Below are positions 57,866 to 64,000 of a stretch of 64,000 bases of DNA, piece after piece. Source of the DNA: JAMQKA01 sp034521835 (GTDB lineage Bacteria; Bacteroidota; Rhodothermia; Balneolales; Balneolaceae). The notes beneath the pieces were generated by a model, which saw only the letters and a list, made by a program, of their open reading frames with translations, did not search any database and was not told the DNA's origin. Both the position numbers and the translations under genes were made by a program. Location of the stretch: the NCBI GenBank assembly GCA_034521835.1, contig JAXHMA010000004.1, positions 434,001 to 498,000 of the forward strand, given 5' to 3'. The first letter of the stretch is position 1; the number at the start of each line of letters is the position of its first letter.

Positions 57866-59400
57866 ACTCAACTTTCGGGGTTGACGGTAAGGCATTCCAA
57901 GGCAAGGGAATAGCGAGCCAGCATAGGATGCCTGTCATAGAACCCGTCGAATAAGCGCACGAGCTGCCCACAGAGTTGCACCTGTCCCCGAGCCAGCAGC
58001 AGTTCGGTAAGCTCTAAGAGAATGATCTGCAAACACAGTGTCATGCTCATTATTTTGAGCTCCTCCGAGAAGGCATGAAACAAACCCGGAATAGTTTTGT
58101 CATCGGTTTGCTGTCGGTGATAATACGCCAGCATGATATAGCGCAGATACACGATACTGGTATGGGCCAGCAGGCCGGCGTAACTGCGTACTTGCACTTC
58201 GGTGGCTAACCCAAGCTCTTGCTTGGTTTGTTTAAAAAAGACCTCAATCGCCCAGCGTTTGGCGTAAATACGGCATACCTGTTTGGGGGAGAGGCTACAG
58301 TCAGTGCTTGCTATAGCCAGCCATTTTTCGGGATCACTCTGGTCGCGAACAAAGACCACGCGTACCGTTGGTCCACTAAGCATCTGAACCCTTATCGAGC
58401 CGATAATCGGGCTGTCCTTGAAGGCATTGTTGCGGCTGGTTTTGTTGACTTTCTGGTAGAGTCTCTTAAGGCTGTAGATACGCTGGCCGTGAAGATAACT
58501 GATGGCAGGAAGATCTTTAAGCATACACGCCACGGGCAGATGCGTGCTAAGTTTGGATAGCTGTTTCGGGAACGAAAACCAGCTGTCACACACCAAATAA
58601 TCGGCTTGTAAGCGGTTCTTGGCCACCCGCTTCAACAACGCCGAGGCCACATCCACTGTTTTTTGCGTGGCCCTTTTGCAGCGTTTTCCAAACCGGGTTC
58701 GTCCATCGTAGTCTGGTATAGCTCCGATACGTTTTTCGTTGTCGGCATTGCTCAGAAGTTCAAATCCCAGGGGAATCAAACTATGTCCATCACTCCAGGC
58801 CAGGCTGAGCATGCGAAAGCCCTTGCAGGTGGTATTGTCGTTATGATCATGATGACGGCCCAGCAGTTCCACCTTCTTGCTGCGATCACGCTTATACGGG
58901 CTGTCATCCAGGATAAGCACACGCTTGCGACCGGCGGTAGTTAAAGTGGTCAGGAACGTGATGACCCGTTGAGCCACTATAAAGACCAATAGCTCCCAGT
59001 TGTAGTGCTTTTGCGCCAAAAATTCATAGAAGGCGCTGCGTTCAGGAAGGGGGTTCTGTTCTCCCTGAAAGCGCCAGATTTTATTGTTGGAAAAGGGAAG
59101 TCCCAGAAAGAGCCTGAGAAGCCGAACAGCAGAATGCCCTGAGCGTTTAACAATACCGGCTCGGTAGAGCAGGGTTGCATTGCAAAATTCCTTGGTCCAG
59201 GCCACCAGCCATGTGCTGTTTTTGAAGGGAGAATTGTTTATATTGGAGTTCATGAGAATAAGTCCTAACTGATTGTGTATGAAAGGTTTAGCTACCATTT
59301 AAGATACGCAATTAAGCGGACTTATTCTTCTTTTAATTATATGAGTAGCAAGAACTTACAGGATTTTCCCCTCCTCTTTTTTGAATCCCGAAAGTTGAGT
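57866..59400. mobile_element. IS4-like insertion sequence in the 3' end of sulP
   Basis: Perfect 14-bp terminal repeats (ACTCAACTTTCGGG at 57866-57879 and its complement at 59387-59400) and a perfect 5-bp target duplication TAAAG (57861-57865 and 59401-59405) define a 1,535-bp element. Its transposase stop codon lies within the left repeat. Confidence 0.93.
57868..59298 (-). CDS. IS4-like family DDE transposase
   Basis: The 476-residue protein has the DDE motifs: VLILDDSPYKRDRSKKVELL (first Asp), ADYLVCDSWFSFPKQ (second Asp) and YAKRWAIEVFFKQTKQELGL (the Y-R-E-K signature with Glu). It is intact. The start may be the ATG at 59253 (MNSNINNSPFKNSTWLVAW), with a weak AGGAC ribosome site; 59298 is the longest. 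The exact IS subgroup cannot be fixed by eye. Confidence 0.9.
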   Translation of the reverse strand: MVAKPFIHNQLGLILMNSNINNSPFKNSTWLVAWTKEFCNATLLYRAGIVKRSGHSAVRLLRLFLGLPFSNNKIWRFQGEQNPLPERSAFYEFLAQKHYNWELLVFIVAQRVITFLTTLTTAGRKRVLILDDSPYKRDRSKKVELLGRHHDHNDNTTCKGFRMLSLAWSDGHSLIPLGFELLSNADNEKRIGAIPDYDGRTRFGKRCKRATQKTVDVASALLKRVAKNRLQADYLVCDSWFSFPKQLSKLSTHLPVACMLKDLPAISYLHGQRIYSLKRLYQKVNKTSRNNAFKDSPIIGSIRVQMLSGPTVRVVFVRDQSDPEKWLAIASTDCSLSPKQVCRIYAKRWAIEVFFKQTKQELGLATEVQVRSYAGLLAHTSIVYLRYIMLAYYHRQQTDDKTIPGLFHAFSEELKIMSMTLCLQIILLELTELLLARGQVQLCGQLVRLFDGFYDRHPMLARYSLALECLTVNPES

Positions 59401-61163
59401 TAAAGAAAATCAAAAAAAGGTTGGCACCTTCCTTATCAATCTTATCCGCGAGGTGTGACTTCTCTTCCCCTTCATGTTCAAGGCTCTCAACTGCCTGCTG
59501 AATTTCTAGGTAAAACTGGTTGGCGCCGATGACATTATCCAGTCCGGAGCGCCTAAACATATCGCGTACCGGGCCTTTCATCCCGGCAAGAATTACATCT
59601 ATATCGCGACTCTGGTAATTCATCCACAATCTCCTTCAGCGCATACAGTGCACTGGAGTCTACATCATTGATCCCGATCGCATCGATAATAACCTGCTCC
59701 AGATTTTTACCGCTTCCAATTTCCAGCTCCTCGAGCTTTTCTTTAAGGTACGGTATGTTGGCAAAGTAAAGAGAGGCATCAATCCGAACAATAATCGTAT
59801 GAGTTTGAGTAAGCCCCTCAGGGTGGCGTTCAAGGTCGCGATAATGGTTGGTATTGGGCAGACGCCCCAACATGACGATATTCGGGTAGCTACTGCGGTA
59901 GATAACGATGCAAAGCGATATGAGAACGCCACCCTGATCCCTTCCAGAATACCAAGTGCAAGTGTGGCAACAAACGTTACCAGCATCAACAGGAAGTCGC
60001 GCCTGCGGACATACCACAGGAACTTGGCCTCTTCTATTTCGATAAGCCCCGGAACTGCGGTAATGATTATTGCAGTCAGTACAGCCTGGGGAAGGTAGTA
60101 GATAAGCGGCGTCAAAAATAATACAGTCAGTGCTACAAGGCAGGCACTTATGATGAGAGATATACTGCTCTTTGCATGATTTTCATAATTTACGACTGTC
60201 CGTGAAAAACTATCTGCCACCGGGTAAGCATGAAATATAGACCCAATCATGTTGGACAGACCAATACTGAATAGTTCTTGGTCGGAATCTACTTTGTAAT
60301 CGGGATTGCGGCGAACCATTGCCTTTGCAAGGGCGATCGAATGGATAAACCCTTAAAAAGAGATCGCGAGGATGGTTGGCAAAAGCCGTCAGAATGGAAT
60401 GTCGCCCAGAGCAGATATTGTAGGTGTGGGATAGCCTTCACTAACTTGGCCAACAATTTCTACTCCAAGTTTATCGAGATGAAAAAACCAGACCGAGAAA
60501 ATAGCAATAATCACAGCAACCAGCTGAGCAGGTACTAGGGCTTCAACCGTTCAAGGATCATGATAAACAGAATACAGCTTGCGCCAATCAGCAGCGTGGG
60601 CAGATGTGGGTTATGGATGCTGGCAAGGGCATCTGAAATCAAGATGTAGATATATTTGCTTCGCTGCAGGTCGATGCCCAGCAGGTTGCTGAGCTGGCTA
60701 AATCCAATAATGAAGGCCGCGGCAGAAGTGAAGCCACTGAGCACAGGTTTGGATAGAAAGTTCATCAGAAAACCTACTCTGAAAACGCCCATCAAAAACT
60801 GGGTCGCGCCCACCAGAAACGCAACGACAAGAACCAGATGGATGTATTCGGCACTGCCCGCTTCTGCCATGCTGCCAAGCCCGGAAGCGATCAGAATCGA
60901 TAAAATTGCAACCGGACCAATACTAAGCTGACGGGAGGTTCCAAGAACGGCGTACACGGCCAAGGGTACAATTGAAGCATATAACCCATATACAGTGGGA
61001 GCCCCGCGAGCAGGGCATAAGCCATACTTTGTGGAATAAGGAGTACCCCAACCGTGAGACCGGCACGAAGATCGTTGTTCAGATCAGGTAACTGGTAGTT
61101 TCTGATCCAGTCGGTGATGGGGAGGTAGCGGTTGAGCAGGCTTCTGTTGTTATGGTTCTGCAT
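59401..61163 (-). pseudogene. SulP family anion transporter with STAS domain (multiple frameshifts, 3' end hit by IS)
   Basis: Overlapping frames together give a SulP protein: LPDLNNDLRAGLTVGVLLIP and QSMAYALLAGLP (helix 1), YAVLGTSRQLSIGPVAILSI, SIGLSNMIGSIFHAYPVADS, and a C-terminal STAS domain (IIDAIGINDVDSSALYALKE). At least four frame changes occur (near 60940, 60350-60530, 59940, 59620). The IS4-like element at 57866-59400 lies at the very end: without it the protein would end NLFLIFFNIHF at 57847, so it replaces only the last few residues. It would carry sulfate, bicarbonate or another anion. Confidence 0.8.
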
Positions 61164-61316
61164 CAGTCAGTAATTATGCTGACCTGTATATTCAAAAGAT
61201 GCTCAATTTACTTAATTAACCAGACGCAGATTTCATTCCAATCAGAGGTGTAGATTTTGTTTTATTGATGAAACTTTATACAGACAAAAGCAGATAATAT
61301 TAACAGTGGCTGCGGG

Positions 61317-61634
61317 TCAGTTTCGCGATTCCAGGAACTCGACGATAGCCCTCCAGACTGCTTCCAACTTGGTATCAGCTTCTACCTCAAATGTAGTGTC
61401 ATCGTCTATAATAACCTGGCAGTAAGTGCCCTCAATCCGAACGGTATGACCCAGATCTTCTTCAATTTTAAGGACTACCGGCATCAGCCATTTCCAGGAG
61501 ACGTGAAACTTCATGTCATCGATAGCTAGGAAAGCCAGTGGAATATCCTTCACATCTTCCTGCTCTATCTTGATGGTGCTATCCATTAGGTTTTCAATCA
61601 ACTGATTTCCATCTACTATTTCTTGGTGCGTCAT
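61317..61634 (-). CDS. Hypothetical small cytoplasmic protein
   Basis: The 105-residue acidic protein has no signal peptide. It begins MTHQEIVDGNQLIENLMDST and contains FHVSWKWLMPVVLKIEEDLG; the C-terminal part (EVEADTKLEAVWRAIVEFLE) ends in a helix. Similar short proteins are common as uncharacterised genes in Bacteroidota, but no family is recognised. Confidence 0.6.
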   Translation of the reverse strand: MTHQEIVDGNQLIENLMDSTIKIEQEDVKDIPLAFLAIDDMKFHVSWKWLMPVVLKIEEDLGHTVRIEGTYCQVIIDDDTTFEVEADTKLEAVWRAIVEFLESRN

Positions 61635-61700
61635 TGTGCTGATATTTGCTGTTTATTGTGCTTTGGTTGCAAATGCTAATGTATCATAAAAAGGGGATTA

Positions 61701-62170
61701 CTAAAAGCGATGAGCTGCGTAAGGCTGGGCCCTGGTGTACCAGATGCTCCAGATCAGCTGCCAAGTGGCCTCGTCATTTTTCGATGATTCCCAGTCCCAC
61801 GTAAAAGAGGTCGCCGTAATGTCATAAAAAACCATCCGTTGGGGCTCGCAATCTCCTTCCGTATCAGTCGATTCCTTGATAAACATCCGCTTGTTATTTT
61901 CAAATTTAACGGTCAGGGTGATGTAGTCTCAGGTATCGTCTACCCATGTCTGCTTCCAGGTGCCGGTATCTTGATCATACGCCGGAAAACTTTTCCCCTC
62001 ATACCCATACATACTACCAGATGTGGCTTCAAAGTTTTCCAGGATTGGTAGCATCGAGGATCATTTCAATCTTGTTAATGCCAGATTCCATGCTACCGTC
62101 GGGCCCCTCCCAAGTCAGCTCCCACGATACCACCCAAAAATCAAAGACTGCTCAGGCTTTAGCTGGTTTA
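61701..62170 (-). pseudogene. Degraded gene related to DUF1579-like exported proteins
   Basis: The last frame (61701-61886) reads CEPQRMVFYDITATSFTWDW and ends WSIWYTRAQPYAAHRF. Upstream in the same strand other frames give TGTWKQTWVDDT, an in-frame TGA, then DYITLTVKFENNKR, and before that ELTWEGPDGSMESGINKIEM. These match the order in a family that follows the pattern Trp-Arg-Gln-Thr-Trp-Val-Asp ... Trp-Asp-Trp-Glu. At least two shifts and one stop are present, so the gene is dead or badly read. Confidence 0.5.
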
Positions 62171-62435
62171 GTTTAATCTGCCCAAAACTATAAAGTGGAG
62201 ATATAGAAAAGATTAAAAGATGAAGAAATAATAATCTGCTTTAAAGCTTATTAATGGTGATCTTGACCGTTTTCCCCGTACTTTTCAGGAAGAATAAAGA
62301 GTAGAAGAGTGACATGGTACCCCATAAAATTTAGGAGTGTGAGGTTACGGTAAACACGTTGAAAATAATCACCAAAAATAGCAACGCTTTCCTTGCATTG
62401 GGGCCAATTACAAATAATTAAAAGGAGTTTCAGCT

Positions 62436-62771
62436 ATGGACCTATTATATAAAGTACATTATGCATTAGGAGACTATCTAGAGTTGGCGTTAACTCTTGT
62501 TGAACCGTATTGGTTTGAAATATCAGTTTTCTTGGTTTTTGCAACCTTTTTTGTGAATTTTATTGGACCTCAAAAATAAAGAAATGCATCAGATTTAAAG
62601 CTTATTTCAGAGATTCTTCACAAATGCTCGTCATTACTTGACGGGCATTTGTACTATATACCTATACGAAAGCGTGAAAACGATTTTAAAAACATTGGTT
62701 TTTTGAACCGACTAAATAGAGACTTTGTTGAGCTCTCTGCTATTGCTGGCAAAGGGAGGCGTGGGAAGTGA
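62436..62771 (+). CDS. Hypothetical small ORF, possibly a frameshifted tiny membrane protein
   Basis: A good ribosome site (AAGGAG, 8 bases before ATG) precedes MDLLYKVHYALGDYLELALT. The open frame continues 111 codons without a family match. If one base is removed in the A4 run near 62520, the text becomes ISVFLVFATFFVNFIGPQK and stops at 62578: a 47-residue single-helix membrane protein. Given the homopolymer errors in this window, the short version is equally plausible. Confidence 0.4.
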
Positions 62772-62985
62772 AAAATATTTTAATCGCGAAATCCGTCTCT
62801 TGTGCTCTTCCAAGACTAAGCTCTTCTGTTTCCAGTAGCTTCAGACGGCCTAAAAAGGTGTGATATCCTTGCTACGTGATAGCGAAGAAAGTACTTCATC
62901 AACTGGATGAAGGTGACCTTTCCCAGGCTGACAGCAGGAATGAGTTCGTAACACCTCCCCACCTGATAGCTTAGGAGAATTTACC

Positions 62986-63093
62986 ATGCGATATAGAATC
63001 CTCCACCATGCTGGGACCGGAAAATTTGTGGAGGATGAATCTTCAAGATTATTATCAAAAGAAGGGAGTATTGGTCACGATTTGAGCTTGTAA
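62986..63093 (+). CDS. Hypothetical 35-residue ORF
   Basis: AGGAGA lies 7 bases before the ATG; the product begins MRYRILHHAGTGKFVEDESS and ends GSIGHDLSL. No family is recognised. A real gene is plausible only because of the ribosome site. Confidence 0.3.
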   Translation: MRYRILHHAGTGKFVEDESSRLLSKEGSIGHDLSL

Positions 63094-63123
63094 TATGAGT
63101 TCAAATCGATTGGTAAGAAGAGT

Positions 63124-63166
63124 ATAAATAACCTTGCAAGATAGCAGTACTTACAAGGTTATTTAT
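63124..63166. repeat. Perfect 13-bp inverted repeat, possible terminator
   Basis: ATAAATAACCTTG (63124-63136) and its exact complement (63154-63166) enclose a 17-base loop. It lies downstream of the minus-strand gene ending at 63189, but no clear T run follows on that strand. Confidence 0.55.
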
Positions 63167-63188
63167 GTAATGGAAGTATGATACTCTC

Positions 63189-63431
63189 TTATGAAGCTTC
63201 AGCAAGCAAGTTGCCTCTAAGCCTTTTTTGGGCATAATATTGATCAATAGCATTGAACGCTTTGAACATCGCTCCTTCCGTATATATTCCGCTGGTATAG
63301 ATTTGCTTTTTACCATTTGAGAAAACCAACAAGGTCGTTCTTGACGTGTTATCAAAACGTTCATTAACCTTATGGAATCCTCTATACCGATCTGTTTGGT
63401 AGTATTTTCGAAAGTTTTTGTCTGTTATCAT
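63189..63431 (-). CDS. Hypothetical small basic protein
   Basis: The 80-residue protein begins MITDKNFRKYYQTDRYRGFH and contains RTTLLVFSNGKKQIYTSGIY, with a helical C-terminus (AMFKAFNAIDQYYAQKRLRG). It has a strong ribosome site (GAGGAGA, 8 bases before ATG). No signal peptide and no known family. The N-terminal half looks beta-rich and the C-terminal half helical. Confidence 0.6.
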   Translation of the reverse strand: MITDKNFRKYYQTDRYRGFHKVNERFDNTSRTTLLVFSNGKKQIYTSGIYTEGAMFKAFNAIDQYYAQKRLRGNLLAEAS

Positions 63432-63723
63432 GATATGTTCTCCTCAGGGTTATATTGCCGTTCTGTAGTATTGAGTATTCTTGGGATAGTTAACATTGTT
63501 GAGATACAAGTAGATGATTTTCGATGGTCAAATCTAAAAATCATAAAGGGATAATTGCTTTTTTATAGATGATATTTAGGGGTAACAGTTGTCTGTAGAT
63601 GATATATTCGTAAGAGTGTTTCGTTAATCCGTTATAATTATACGCATTTCTTTTTGTTAATAAAAACTAATCTTTGTAAAAATTAATTTTTATTAACTAA
63701 TCACTTTCACTTTTCATTGCTGG

Positions 63724-63978
63724 CTAACCAGTTTTTTCAGAGATAATAGATGTGGAATCCCTGGCCATTTTAAAGGAAAGGTCATCTCGCCTGACAACCA
63801 GATGCCCTTTGAGGAAATGGAGATCCAGGTTGAGTTCCCCTGGAAAGGGCCATCCCGATTGCAGGATTAATCTCCAGTTCTCTTTTTTCTTGGCTTTGTC
63901 CAGAAAGGTGCCGAGTACAACTGGAGAAACAGGTTGATAAGCTTTGATGCTATACTCTTGAAATAATGTAGTTAGCTT
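63724..63978 (-). other. Possible gene fragment without a start codon
   Basis: An open frame of 84 codons with protein-like composition (YQPVSPVVLGTFLDKAKKKE, SGWPFPGELNLDLHFLKGHL) ends at a TAG at 63724. An in-frame stop at 63979-63981 and no start codon follow upstream. It may be a gene tail whose start is frameshifted away or truncated at the window edge. Confidence 0.25.
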
Positions 63979-63996
63979 TTACTATTAAGTAAAAGC
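63975..63996. repeat. Perfect 9-bp hairpin near the right window edge
   Basis: GCTTTTACT (63975-63983) and AGTAAAAGC (63988-63996) flank an ATTA loop. Its role is unknown; it may be a terminator or a mobile-element end. Confidence 0.4.
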
Positions 63997-64000
63997 CTGC

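Noticed and set aside
1..64000. CRISPR arrays, prophage modules, rRNA or tRNA genes
   Set aside because: No regularly spaced repeats, phage structural genes, or tRNA/rRNA-like sequences were seen by eye.

Overview
This window looks like chromosomal DNA of a Balneolota/Rhodothermota-type bacterium (Bacteroidota-related, moderate GC). The evidence is the mix of proteins: a DUF4295 gene behind rpmB and rpmG, exported GH9/GH16/GH43 glycosidases, a POT peptide transporter, S9 peptidases, a Dabb protein and many lipoproteins, with few Shine-Dalgarno sites. The assignment is inference from protein content only; no rRNA or tRNA gene was seen.

Layout. 1-14.9 kb: partial GH43, a DEAD-box-like protein with destroyed ATPase motifs, CPBP protease, a divergent SRAP protein, MscS, secG, hydrolase, LLM oxidoreductase, mnmE, outer-membrane protein, purU, POT transporter, DUF456. 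15-19.3 kb: GH9 cellulase, then a dihydrofolate-reductase-family gene split by an IS110/IS1111-type element. 19.4-30.5 kb: SnoaL-like protein, argC-argJ, S9 peptidase, Crp/Fnr regulator with nearby operator-like sites, DUF2892, BP74-like lipoprotein, PAS histidine kinase, and a DUF432-mscS pair. 30.7-42.3 kb: small exported proteins, GAF/fRMsr, coaX, CDGSH, DinB-like, AGCS symporter, ankyrin protein, ruvC, ruvA, marR, tyrS, cvpA, yqeY, and the rpmB-rpmG-DUF4295 operon. 42.6-54.6 kb: gyrB, gyrA, GH16, ldh, pckA, a WYL regulator and rsmG-mnmG. Three parS-like palindromes lie inside the 5' part of rsmG, which together with gyrBA and mnmG suggests an origin-proximal segment. 54.8-59.4 kb: three different insertion sequences (IS1380, IS30, IS4-like) packed together, the last inside the 3' end of a SulP transporter gene. 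61.3-64 kb: gene-poor, with small ORFs behind good ribosome sites and gene remnants.

A dominant technical feature is single-base frameshifts in essential genes (gyrA, gyrB, tyrS, rsmG) and many others (ruvA, sulP, GH9, GH16, S9 peptidase, AGCS, MscS, WYL, MarR). Several sit in homopolymers, and one base restores the family reading. I read these as sequencing or assembly errors and annotate such genes across the break.

The most interesting items are the IS1111-like element with a long structured 3' noncoding end (candidate guide RNA), the parS cluster, and two proteins that keep a fold but lose its catalytic residues (DEAD-box-like and SRAP-like). I saw no CRISPR array, prophage or recognisable new multi-gene defence system.
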